DNA from: an uncultured Collinsella sp.
Lineage (GTDB): Bacteria > Actinomycetota > Coriobacteriia > Coriobacteriales > Coriobacteriaceae
Length of the DNA stretch: 9,288 bases
Direction: 5' to 3'
Assembly: GCA_902488525.1 (NCBI GenBank)
Contig: CABTWP010000061.1
Location: 1-9,288 of the forward strand
Part shown: positions 1-6,011 of the stretch, piece by piece
Position numbering within the stretch: position 1 is the stretch's first letter
How the letters are laid out: each line of letters begins with the position of its first letter
The notes under the pieces: model-generated
The model's database searches: none
Told to the model about the DNA's origin: nothing
What the model saw: the letters and a program-made list of their open reading frames with translations, nothing else
Made by a program: the position numbers and the translations under genes

Positions 1-11
1 CCAAAAAGGGA

Positions 12-39
12 CAGGTTTATTTTGGCAGGTTTTATCTGG
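12..39. repeat. Tandem pair of 14-bp direct repeats
   Basis: Two adjacent copies, CAGGTTTATTTTGG (12-25) and CAGGTTTTATCTGG (26-39), match at 11 of 14 positions. They lie just beyond the hairpin that closes the hicAB unit. The unit resembles the GGGACAGGTTTA-type intergenic motifs seen in many bacteria, but that likeness is from memory. Function unknown; it could be part of a dispersed repeat cut by the window edge. Confidence 0.5.
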
Positions 40-45
40 GCAAAC

Positions 46-86
46 GTCGAGACCGCCACAAAGGTACCCTTTGTGGCGGTCTCGAC
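46..86 (-). terminator. Perfect 19-bp hairpin downstream of hicB
   Basis: Arms 46-64 and 68-86 pair perfectly over 19 bp around a 3-nt TAC loop. The stem starts 12 bp after the hicB stop on the minus strand. A short run of three T follows after CG on that strand, so it is a plausible intrinsic terminator with a weak U-tract. The stem is unusually long and perfect for a terminator and it would read the same in both directions, so it may also end a plus-strand transcript or be a mobile repeat. Confidence 0.6.
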
Positions 87-98
87 TCGACGTTGGCT

Positions 99-428
99 TC
101 ACAGCGCCGCAGCGATTGCTTCAGTCACAAACTTATTGAGTGACTCACCCTTCTTTGCCGCTGCCAGCGCCGCTTGCTTGTGGAGCTCAGAGCCCGTTCT
201 TACGTTGAACGAGCCCTTAAAAGCCCGCTCGGGTTCCTTGCCTTTCTCGGCGCAAAACTCAAGGTAATCGTCGACGGCGTCGTGGAAGCATCGCTCCACC
301 TCTTCAGCTGTGGAGCCTTCAAATACGATTGCGTCCCTAATGCCGGTGACCATACCTGTTAGCACATGCTGTTCGGCATCGAACTCGACTGGGGCGAAAT
401 AACCCTTGTATGCCAAAACGTTACTCAT
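99..428 (-). CDS. hicB: HicB-family antitoxin
   Basis: Predicted antitoxin of a type II HicAB module, which would bind and neutralise the HicA mRNA interferase and, with it, repress its own promoter. The 109-aa protein has the usual HicB layout. An N-terminal half (about residues 1-62) of the degenerate RNase H-like HicB fold includes GMVTGIRDAIVFEG and a following helix with VERCFHDAVDDYLEFC. A C-terminal ribbon-helix-helix segment (about 72-109) contains GSFNVRTGSELHKQAALAA and SLNKFVTEAI. I chose the ATG at 428 because GGAGG lies 5 nt upstream; the ATG at 443 is in frame but has no such site. The start overlaps the end of hicA (ATGAGTAA), so translation is probably coupled. The toxin-first order is the common one for hicAB. 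Family assignment is firm; DNA binding by the C-terminal part is inferred from the family. Confidence 0.9.
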   Translation of the reverse strand: MSNVLAYKGYFAPVEFDAEQHVLTGMVTGIRDAIVFEGSTAEEVERCFHDAVDDYLEFCAEKGKEPERAFKGSFNVRTGSELHKQAALAAAKKGESLNKFVTEAIAAAL

Positions 429-684
429 GACTACCTCCGACATCTTGCAGAAATCGAACGATGTTTCGAATGGTCCCCGCCGTCAATTCGTCAGATGGAT
501 GTGGCGCGTGCATTACGAACATCCTGCCATCTGATGGCCTGTAGAAGCGAATGCGCGATCCGGATGTCTTGCCTTTGTTGTCCATTTCAAAGCCATATGA
601 AGCCATGACTTTTAAAAAATCGGTATACCGATACGTCGAAGGGCAGCTAAGCAGTTGGGCGATGAGTTTATCGGTCCGAGTCAT
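421..684 (-). CDS. hicA: HicA-family toxin
   Basis: Predicted HicA toxin, a small double-stranded-RNA-binding-fold mRNA interferase that blocks translation when free of HicB. The protein is 87 aa, within the family's range. The core is visible as an N-terminal helix (about 20-32, YTDFLKVMASYGFEM), then the strand segment KTSGSRIRFYRP (39-50), and the segment MHAPHPSDELTAGTIRNIVRFL (58-79). Canonical HicA toxins carry a catalytic histidine in a GSH motif; here the position reads GSR (42-44). I recall this as typical of a HicA subgroup that also has the LHKPHP-like motif, seen here as MHAPHP with H59 and H62. Activity is therefore likely but not shown. The ATG at 684 follows GAGG with a 4-nt gap. 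The gene is the first of a two-gene operon with hicB, overlapping it by 8 nt, and sits behind its own promoter at 745-773. Confidence 0.88.
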   Translation of the reverse strand: MTRTDKLIAQLLSCPSTYRYTDFLKVMASYGFEMDNKGKTSGSRIRFYRPSDGRMFVMHAPHPSDELTAGTIRNIVRFLQDVGGSHE

Positions 685-698
685 CCCGCCTCACATTC

Positions 699-719
699 TG
701 CAACTATATCCTAGTTGCA
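699..719. promoter_or_regulatory. 21-bp palindrome in the hicAB leader
   Basis: TGCAACTA (699-706), a 5-nt spacer, then TAGTTGCA (712-719) is a perfect 8-bp inverted repeat. It lies between the predicted hicAB start of transcription and the hicA ribosome binding site. It could be a HicB operator, since HicB proteins bind inverted repeats near their promoter, or an RNA hairpin that limits hicA translation. The sequence does not decide between these. Confidence 0.55.
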
Positions 720-744
720 ATTTAAGTCCGATGCAAGCACCCCT

Positions 745-773
745 ACTATAGAACATGTGTACGTATAGAACAA
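745..773 (-). promoter_or_regulatory. hicAB promoter
   Basis: On the minus strand, TTGTTC (plus coordinates 768-773) is followed after exactly 17 nt by TATAGT (745-750). This is a good sigma-70-type match with four of six -35 bases and five of six -10 bases. It would start transcription near 738, about 55 nt before the hicA ATG. The two boxes at 747-780 cover both elements, so the promoter is very likely repressed by whatever binds them. Confidence 0.65.
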
Positions 774-780
774 GTGTTCG
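747..780. promoter_or_regulatory. Two tandem SOS-like GAAC-N4-GTTC boxes on the hicAB promoter
   Basis: Two adjacent 17-bp direct repeats, TATAGAACATGTGTACG (747-763) and TATAGAACAAGTGTTCG (764-780), differ at two positions. The second contains the perfect palindrome pattern GAAC-AAGT-GTTC (768-779). The first has GAAC-ATGT-GTAC (751-762), one base off. This matches the LexA box pattern known from Gram-positive and actinobacterial genomes (GAAC, four bases, GTTC). One box covers the -35 and the other covers the base of the -10 and the spacer. Binding by LexA is inference; HicB is an alternative ligand. Confidence 0.6.
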
Positions 781-816
781 AACCACCACGAAGGTGCCAT
801 CTCCTCCGTGGTGGTT
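781..816 (-). terminator. Terminator of the M16 peptidase gene
   Basis: Arms 781-790 (AACCACCACG) and 807-816 (CGTGGTGGTT) form a perfect 10-bp stem, with AGG/CCT inside the 16-nt loop able to extend it. It begins 14 bp past the peptidase stop. The T-run (four T, 815-818) lies on the plus strand side, so the hairpin may be bidirectional and may also insulate the hicAB promoter from peptidase read-through. Confidence 0.6.
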
Positions 817-830
817 TTGCTTGCTGTGCG

Positions 831-3800
831 TTAGCCCAGCAGGTCGACTACGTTAAAGCCGGCGTTGCTCTTGGCGATGACGTCTCGGCCGCCAAAGACG
901 CACGTTGGCGACTTGGCTGCGATTCGCGTCACGTCGGCGCCGAGCGAGCGAAGCCCACCGGGCGTGGCGGCGAGCATCTGGGCGCGGCGCTCCTCGCGGG
1001 CATGCGGATCGAGCCCGGCCAGGTAGGTCGTGTTGCGGCGCTTGGTGAGCGCGTACGGCTTCACTGGCGCGTCTATGCCGCTCACGCAGCTCACGATAAA
1101 GCCCTCAAAGGCGGCCTCGTCGGGCTCAAAGCTGCCGAGCCATTCGCCCGCGCGCGCCACGCGTTCAATCGAGGGGTCGATTGCCGGGTCGCGGTAAGTG
1201 TAGAACGCCGCCTGGCGCTCGCCGGCCGCGCGGAATCCGCAGCCGTACGCGCCGCCCTTAACGCGGATCTCGTTCCACAGGTAGTCGTAGGAGAGCGCGT
1301 TGGCAGCAACCGCCCAGGCGCCCGTCACGTCGATGCCCAGACGACGAGGGTCGCACGCGCTTGCCGCAAAGCAGATGTCGCTGGGGATGACAAAGGCCTC
1401 GTGGCGGTCGCGCGGCGTCGGCACCACGAGCGCGTCGCGGCCGGCATCGGCGCCGTCGCCAGCGCCCAGCCCCAGGTCGCCCGCGGCGGCCCAGTACGCG
1501 TCAAAGTCCTCGTCACTGCCGGTAAAGCTCGCCAGGCAGCCATCGGCCACAAAGATGCGCTCCGCCAGCTCGGCAAGCTTGGTACGCAGCCCGTCCACGC
1601 GCTCGTCAAAGTGGTCGAGCAGATCGCGCAGGAACAGATAGAAGTCCACGCCCGAAAGTTGCTCGCGCACCACGGCCGAAGGCGAACTGTAGCTCATCGC
1701 GCGACCGAGCGCCGCCGAGTGACCGTTGTTGATAAAGCCCTGCTCAAGCCCAATGCGAATCTGCGTGAGCACGTCGCGCACGCGGTCGGCGTCGGCATCG
1801 AGCAAAAGCGTGCTCGACCATACCTCGCGCGGCAGGCTTGCCAGCGCATCGATCTTCTCGGACAGGGCGCCGGCGCTCACCAACAGATAAGGGCGCACGT
1901 CGTCCACGTCGGGTTGGGTCATGACCTCGGTCGTAAAGCTCAAAAAGCCCAGCTTGCCGGCGAGCAAGCTGTCGAGTTCCTCGGCCGAATGATCGCGCGT
2001 GGGCAGCTGCTTGAGCAGGCGGCAGAGCAGCGTCACATAGGGCAGGTCCTCAAATGCGACGCAGCTCAGGTCGAAATACTGCATGGCGTAGGCCAGGCGG
2101 TTGGTGGGAATGTCGTGGCGCAGGCAGGGGATGGGCGCAGTCGTGTCCACAACGAGCGGCGGCTCGGGGCGCGCCTCGCCAATGTCGGATACACGCAGGC
2201 GCGGCAGCGTGGCCTTGTCCTCGGGCGTGTCCTCGGCCTCCTGCGCGGCACGCAGTACGGCCGTGCGCTCGACCACATCGGCCAGCTCGGCATCGGTCAT
2301 GGCGTCGCGCTTGGCAGCCAGTTCGGCGGCCTCGGCACCCTCTGCGCCCTCGGCGGCGTCCACCGGCACCAGCTCGACCAGCGCCATGTGGTCGTTTTCC
2401 AGCACGAGCTCGCGCAGCAGGTCCTCAAAGTAGCTGCCGTCCAGCTCGCCACGCAGCTCCTCGTACACCGGGCCGTACTTGAGCGCCAGCGTCGCGGCGT
2501 CGTCACCGTAGAGCCACGTGCTCAGCGCGTCGCACGCAATGGCCACGCCGTCGGCGATGCCATAGTCGCGCTGGCGCAGGTCGTATTCGTTGCTGCTGAT
2601 GATGGCTTCCAGGCGCTCGCGCGGAACGCCGTGCTCGCACAGGTCGCGGCAGGCGTCCTGGAACACGCGGCGCAGCTCGCGCGCCACGCCGGGCTGCGCG
2701 TTCTGCAGCATGATGAGCTCGTAGGGCTGCAGACTCTCGGCCGCGGTGTAGCTCACCACGTTGCCGCCCAGGCCGGCGGCCAGAATGGCCTTCTTAACTG
2801 GTGCCTCGTTGGAACCCAGCAGCGCCTCGAACAGGATGTCCGCCGCGATCGTGCGCTTGCGGTCGAGCGCACTGCCCAGCACAAGACCCAGGCCCACCAG
2901 GGCGTTTTCGGGCGTGGTGGCCATCTCGACGCGCTTATACTCACAGGTCACGGGCGCCTGCACGCCCAGCGGATTGGGCGCCAGCGTGGACGGGTCCTCG
3001 CCGGCGGCAACGGCAGCGTCCATGCGGCGGCTCGCAGCGCTCGGCTGCGACAGATAGCGCTCGTCCAAAAACGCCAGCGCGCGGTCCACATCCAGGTCGC
3101 CGTAGAGCGTGATGTAGGAGTTGGAAGGATTGTAGTGGCGCGCGTGCGTGTCCAGGAACTGCTCGTAGGTGAGCGCGGGGATCGCGCGCGGGTCGCCACC
3201 GCTCTCGTGCGCATAGGCGGTGTCGGGATAGAGCGCGGCGTTGACGGCGTCGTCCAGCACGCTCATGGGGTCGGACAGCGCGCCCTTCATCTCGTTGAAC
3301 ACCACGCCGTTATAGCACAGCGTGCCCTCGCGCAGGCTCGCGGGGCCGCCGTCGCCCTCGCTCTCGGCGCCCTCCGGCAGGTCCAGCTCGTAGTGCCAGC
3401 CCTCCTGCTCAAAAATGGTGGGCTTGGTATAGATGGCCGGGTTGAACACCGCGTCCAGATACACGTCCATCAGGTTGTACAGATCCTGCTCGTTGGTGGT
3501 GGCAACGGGGTAGATGGTCTTGTCGGGGTAGGTCATGGCGTTGAGGAACGTCTGCATGGAGCTCTTGATCAGGTCGACAAACGGCTCCTTGACGGGAAAC
3601 TTGGCCGATCCGCACAGCACCGAGTGCTCAAGAATATGGAACACGCCGGTGGAATCGGCCGGCGGCGTCTTAAAGCCAATGGCAAAGGCCTTGTTTTCGT
3701 CGTCGCACGCCAGGTACAGCAGGCGAGCGCCCGAGGCAGTGTGGCGCAGCACGTAGGCGTCCGAGTCGAGCTCGGGCACGGTCTCGCAGCGCTCGACGGC

Positions 3801-3875
3801 AAAGCCGTGGCAGGTAGTGCCGGGCACCAGCAGCGCGGCAGCAGCGGCGCGCGGGTCGGTTGAGGTAGTGGGCAT
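831..3875 (-). CDS. PreP-like M16C zinc metallopeptidase
   Basis: Predicted M16C (presequence protease / insulinase superfamily) zinc peptidase that would degrade short unfolded peptides inside a closed two-half chamber. The 1014-aa length fits the family. The inverted zinc motif HILEH is at residues 80-84, with H80 and H84 as ligands and E83 as catalytic base. The third ligand is E195 in VVFNEMKG, and QEGW (E158) is also conserved as in human PreP. An Ala/Glu-rich hinge lies near 505-575 (EGAEGAEAAELAA). The C-terminal half carries RVKGGAYG with R871 and Y877, the substrate-binding Arg/Tyr pair six residues apart. No signal peptide or membrane segment is seen, so it is probably cytoplasmic. 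The ATG at 3875 has AAAGGAG 7 nt upstream; the frame stays open to 4082 but without a supporting site. The gene is monocistronic between its own promoter and terminator, divergent from the regulator at 4445. Its G+C is high: 44 of 60 bases in 2221-2280. Confidence 0.93.
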   Translation of the reverse strand: MPTTSTDPRAAAAALLVPGTTCHGFAVERCETVPELDSDAYVLRHTASGARLLYLACDDENKAFAIGFKTPPADSTGVFHILEHSVLCGSAKFPVKEPFVDLIKSSMQTFLNAMTYPDKTIYPVATTNEQDLYNLMDVYLDAVFNPAIYTKPTIFEQEGWHYELDLPEGAESEGDGGPASLREGTLCYNGVVFNEMKGALSDPMSVLDDAVNAALYPDTAYAHESGGDPRAIPALTYEQFLDTHARHYNPSNSYITLYGDLDVDRALAFLDERYLSQPSAASRRMDAAVAAGEDPSTLAPNPLGVQAPVTCEYKRVEMATTPENALVGLGLVLGSALDRKRTIAADILFEALLGSNEAPVKKAILAAGLGGNVVSYTAAESLQPYELIMLQNAQPGVARELRRVFQDACRDLCEHGVPRERLEAIISSNEYDLRQRDYGIADGVAIACDALSTWLYGDDAATLALKYGPVYEELRGELDGSYFEDLLRELVLENDHMALVELVPVDAAEGAEGAEAAELAAKRDAMTDAELADVVERTAVLRAAQEAEDTPEDKATLPRLRVSDIGEARPEPPLVVDTTAPIPCLRHDIPTNRLAYAMQYFDLSCVAFEDLPYVTLLCRLLKQLPTRDHSAEELDSLLAGKLGFLSFTTEVMTQPDVDDVRPYLLVSAGALSEKIDALASLPREVWSSTLLLDADADRVRDVLTQIRIGLEQGFINNGHSAALGRAMSYSSPSAVVREQLSGVDFYLFLRDLLDHFDERVDGLRTKLAELAERIFVADGCLASFTGSDEDFDAYWAAAGDLGLGAGDGADAGRDALVVPTPRDRHEAFVIPSDICFAASACDPRRLGIDVTGAWAVAANALSYDYLWNEIRVKGGAYGCGFRAAGERQAAFYTYRDPAIDPSIERVARAGEWLGSFEPDEAAFEGFIVSCVSGIDAPVKPYALTKRRNTTYLAGLDPHAREERRAQMLAATPGGLRSLGADVTRIAAKSPTCVFGGRDVIAKSNAGFNVVDLLG

Positions 3876-3891
3876 ATGCAGTCTCCTTTGA

Positions 3892-3907
3892 CGCCCCAGC
3901 GGGGGCG
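3892..3907 (-). promoter_or_regulatory. Hairpin in the peptidase 5' leader
   Basis: CGCCCC (3892-3897) and GGGGCG (3902-3907) form a 6-bp all-GC stem with a 4-nt loop. It ends a few bases upstream of the AAAGGAG ribosome binding site of the M16 gene. It could shape access to that site; no regulatory role is proven. Confidence 0.4.
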
Positions 3908-3927
3908 AATCGAGTCGAATCCTCGAG

Positions 3928-3933
3928 AGTATA
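3928..3933 (-). promoter_or_regulatory. Candidate -10 element of the peptidase gene
   Basis: TATACT on the minus strand (AGTATA on plus, 3928-3933) matches five of six -10 consensus bases and would start transcription about 45 nt before the ATG at 3875. No good -35 hexamer is found at 16-18 nt spacing, so an activator or a weak promoter is possible. Confidence 0.45.
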
Positions 3934-4038
3934 CCCATATGGAGCCGCGGCACTGCGGCGAACTGAAGACGATGCTGGCGGATTGGGCAAAGGCCCCGCG
4001 TGACCGCCGCGCGAGCGTGGAAACTTGGACGCCTATCG

Positions 4039-4108
4039 AATGAGAGTGGATTTTCGGACGGAATCAGCCTCAAAACGCCCAAAAACCGTCCAAATATCCA
4101 CTCTCATT
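4039..4108. repeat. 23-bp inverted repeat, ATGAGAGTGGAT type
   Basis: The arm 4039-4061 begins AATGAGAGTGGAT and ends GGACGG; its complement lies at 4086-4108, with 21 of 23 positions matching around a 24-nt A/C-rich spacer. As a cruciform or RNA it would be a strong hairpin. It sits between two divergent genes, where no terminator is needed, so an operator or a small mobile palindromic repeat is more likely. Confidence 0.75.
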
Positions 4109-4114
4109 TCCCGA

Positions 4115-4135
4115 CCGTCCAAAATCCACGCTCAT
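4115..4135. repeat. Third copy of the inverted-repeat arm
   Basis: CCGTCC-AAAATCCACGCTCAT repeats the right arm at 4086-4107 in the same orientation, with one base deleted and one substitution (CTCTCAT becomes CGCTCAT). It begins 7 bp after the right arm. Three copies in under 100 bp argue for selection or local duplication rather than a chance hairpin. Confidence 0.65.
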
Positions 4136-4161
4136 CCGACGCCCACACATCTCTCATATCT

Positions 4162-4218
4162 CATTCGTCTCTAATACGAGAGATAACAGAAAGATGAGAG
4201 ATAAATATGAGAGATAAC
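4162..4218. repeat. Repeat block A with RYGAGAGATAA motifs
   Basis: This 57-bp block matches block B (4327-4383) at 51 of 57 positions, exactly 165 bp apart. It holds three forward motifs, ACGAGAGATAA (4176-4186), ATGAGAGATAA (4194-4204) and ATGAGAGATAA (4207-4217), with start spacings of 18 and 13 bp. A reverse half-site GTCTCTAAT (4167-4175) makes a near-palindrome with the first. A further reverse copy, ATCTCTCAT, lies just upstream at 4149-4157. It is probably a binding site array for a DNA-binding protein; the regulator encoded at 4445 is the obvious candidate. Confidence 0.75.
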
Positions 4219-4245
4219 AATGCTGCAAAGAGACAGGCAACCATG

Positions 4246-4260
4246 ATATTGTCTCAATAT
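4246..4260. repeat. Short perfect palindrome between the repeat blocks
   Basis: ATATTG (4246-4251), TCT, CAATAT (4255-4260) is a perfect 6-bp inverted repeat just upstream of the candidate promoter at 4264-4292. It could be an operator for a second regulator, or chance in this A/T-rich stretch. Confidence 0.35.
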
Positions 4261-4263
4261 AGA

Positions 4264-4292
4264 TTGTTTTACCAGCAAAAACATGTTTAAAT
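4264..4292 (+). promoter_or_regulatory. Candidate promoter of the AlbA_2 regulator
   Basis: TTGTTT (4264-4269), a 17-nt spacer and TTAAAT (4287-4292) form a moderate sigma-70-type promoter in the A/T-rich stretch between repeat blocks A and B. Transcription would start near 4299. Block A would then lie upstream and block B in a leader of about 145 nt. This arrangement suits repression by looping or by blocking elongation, but the promoter has not been shown. Confidence 0.4.
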
Positions 4293-4326
4293 AAAACAGA
4301 TGGCAGACATCTTATCTTTCATCTCT

Positions 4327-4383
4327 CACTCATCTCTAATATGAGAGATAGCAGAAAGATGAGAGATAATTACGAGAGATAAC
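4327..4383. repeat. Repeat block B with RYGAGAGATAA motifs
   Basis: This is the second copy of block A. Its three forward motifs are ATGAGAGATAG (4341-4351), ATGAGAGATAA (4359-4369) and ACGAGAGATAA (4372-4382), with the same 18 and 13 bp spacing. The reverse half-site ATCTCTAAT (4332-4340) and the first forward motif form a 6-bp-arm palindrome, ATCTCT-N6-AGAGAT (4332-4349). ATCTCTCAC (4321-4329) overlaps the left edge. The block ends about 60 bp before the start codon at 4445. Confidence 0.75.
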
Positions 4384-4444
4384 TGAGAGACGAAGGAAAT
4401 TTATTCGCGGCATTCTCCGCAGAACCGAGCGAAAGGACGTGCAG

Positions 4445-5911
4445 ATGAACGAAAACGAACTGACCGGTCTGCTCGAGTCTTTAAGGCGCATGGGCTCGGA
4501 CGATCTTAACGTCGAGGTCAAGGAGAGCGCCACGACGCCTTCCCGCGACGTATGGGAAACGGTCAGCGCTTTCGCAAACACCGCCGGCGGCATCATCGTA
4601 CTCGGAGTGAGCGAGCGCGCGGGTTTTGTCCCAGTTGCAAACTTTGAGACCGAAAAAGTGCTCAATCAATTCGTGGCGGGCATGGGCGATGCCGGCGGTC
4701 GCGGAAAGCTGGCCAATCCGCCCAAATACACCATTGAGCGCGTGGAGCTCCAGGGCACCGTGGTTCTGGTCATCACGATTGAGGAGCTCGACCCGTCGAG
4801 CAAGCCTTGCTATGTCATAGAGCGGGGCGCTCAAGGTGGCAGCTACAAACGCATCGATGACAAAGATGTCCCGCTTTCGTCGACCGAGGTTTTGGCACTG
4901 TCGTCATATGAACGGACGAGTCCTAGCGATCGCGATGCGGTGCCCGGCACGAGTGTGGGCGATCTCGACGAGTCGCTGGTCGACCGCACGATAGAGCGTG
5001 CCTATTCGTTGACGCCTCGAGCGATGCGCGGTGCGGCGGACAAGAAGACAAAGATGGAGCGTCTGAATTTCCTCGACTTCCAGGGCAATGTTACCAAGGC
5101 CGGCCTCCTTGCCGCGGGCGTTTACCCTCAGCAGTTCTATCCCAAGCTCTTCATTGATGTGGCTGTCCACATGGGAACTCAAAAGGGAGTTGCGGGGCCA
5201 CTAAGGTTTATGGACCGCACAGTCTGCGAGGGCACCCTGGGCGAGATGATCTCGGATGCCGTCGCAGCCGTCGCCAAGAATTTGCGGCGAACCTCGACCG
5301 TCCAAGGCGTCTCGCGTATCGACTCGCTGGAGATTCCCGAGGAGGTTCTGCGCGAGGCAATCGCCAACGCCGTAATCCATCGAGAATACGGGGATCGGTT
5401 CTGTGGACAATCGATTGCCGTCGACGTCTTTGACGATCGTGTCGAGGTGACGAATCCTGGCGGCCTTTACGGGGGAAAGACTCGCGAGAACTTGTTTGAC
5501 GGCAGCTCCCGATGCCGTAACGCGACGCTCGTGAAACTCATGTCGATTGTCCCGCTGCCGGATGGCGCAGGTTCGCCGGCTGAGGGCAATGGCTCGGGCA
5601 TCCCGATGATGATCGATGCCATGCGCGCGCATGGTCTGGCCGAGCCCCTGTTCTGCCCGGGGTTCGATCGGTTCAAGGTCGTACTTTACCGTTCAAAGAT
5701 CGAGCCGGTCGATCATGGCGGGGGCTTAATTGTGACGGCACTCAAACACTACGGCGAGCTGGGGACGCGTGAGCTGGCAGAACGCACGGGGCTTACAATT
5801 TCCCAGGTTAGGTCGCGCGTCAACGCGCTCATTGCTCAAGGCGAGCTTGAGCCCACGGCGCCGGCGACGAGCCGCAACCGCAAGTATCGACTGTCAGAGC
5901 GCGTGGAATAA
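4445..5911 (+). CDS. AlbA_2 / HATPase / winged-helix transcriptional regulator
   Basis: Predicted DNA-binding regulator of the COG2865 type (Schlafen AlbA_2 domain plus ATP-binding domain). In the 488-aa protein, residues about 20-150 form the AlbA_2 domain, with NVEVKESA (22-29) and SAFANTAGGIIVLGV (41-55). Residues about 295-415 resemble the GHKL-type ATPase region found in this family, with LREAIANAVIHREYGD (302-317), NPGG (337-340) and GNGSGI (381-386). Residues about 427-484 form a winged helix (GTRELAERTGLTISQVRSRV). The ATG at 4445 lies 7 nt after AAAGGA; the in-frame GTG at 4439 is too close to it. The ATGAGAG repeats upstream suggest autoregulation. The ligand and targets are unknown, and ATP binding is inferred from the family. 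The gene diverges from the M16 peptidase and converges on the orphan at 6012. Confidence 0.85.
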   Translation: MNENELTGLLESLRRMGSDDLNVEVKESATTPSRDVWETVSAFANTAGGIIVLGVSERAGFVPVANFETEKVLNQFVAGMGDAGGRGKLANPPKYTIERVELQGTVVLVITIEELDPSSKPCYVIERGAQGGSYKRIDDKDVPLSSTEVLALSSYERTSPSDRDAVPGTSVGDLDESLVDRTIERAYSLTPRAMRGAADKKTKMERLNFLDFQGNVTKAGLLAAGVYPQQFYPKLFIDVAVHMGTQKGVAGPLRFMDRTVCEGTLGEMISDAVAAVAKNLRRTSTVQGVSRIDSLEIPEEVLREAIANAVIHREYGDRFCGQSIAVDVFDDRVEVTNPGGLYGGKTRENLFDGSSRCRNATLVKLMSIVPLPDGAGSPAEGNGSGIPMMIDAMRAHGLAEPLFCPGFDRFKVVLYRSKIEPVDHGGGLIVTALKHYGELGTRELAERTGLTISQVRSRVNALIAQGELEPTAPATSRNRKYRLSERVE

Positions 5912-5916
5912 ATGCG

Positions 5917-5965
5917 TTAGTGGACGAGGCGAACCAATAATCGACCCTCAATTGGCGCCCACTAA
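5917..5965. terminator. Possible hairpin between convergent genes
   Basis: TTAGTGG (5917-5923) pairs with CCACTAA (5959-5965), and CCAAT (5934-5938) pairs with ATTGG (5951-5955) inside it, giving an interrupted hairpin. It starts 5 bp after the regulator stop and precedes the convergent gene ending at 6012. There is no T-run on either side, so intrinsic termination is uncertain. Confidence 0.3.
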
Positions 5966-6011
5966 GATAAAGCGGTTGTTGCTCAGTCGACGGTGATGCT
6001 AAAGACTCGGC

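Noticed and set aside
429..443. Upstream hicB start at 443
   Set aside because: It would put the start before the GGAGG site that is correctly spaced from the ATG at 428.
774..3863. Plus-strand open frame of 1029 codons
   Set aside because: It lies opposite the M16 peptidase and is a shadow of its high-G+C codon use. Its translation is rich in Arg, Val, Ala and His without any domain, while the minus frame has all the catalytic motifs.
3876..4082. N-terminal extension of the peptidase to an upstream start at 4082
   Set aside because: It has no ribosome binding site, runs through the candidate -10 and the inverted repeat, and adds no family-like sequence. AAAGGAG supports the ATG at 3875.
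4149..4383. CRISPR array
   Set aside because: The repeats are short, imperfect, on both strands and unevenly spaced, and the two large blocks are copies of each other. No unique spacers and no cas genes are present.
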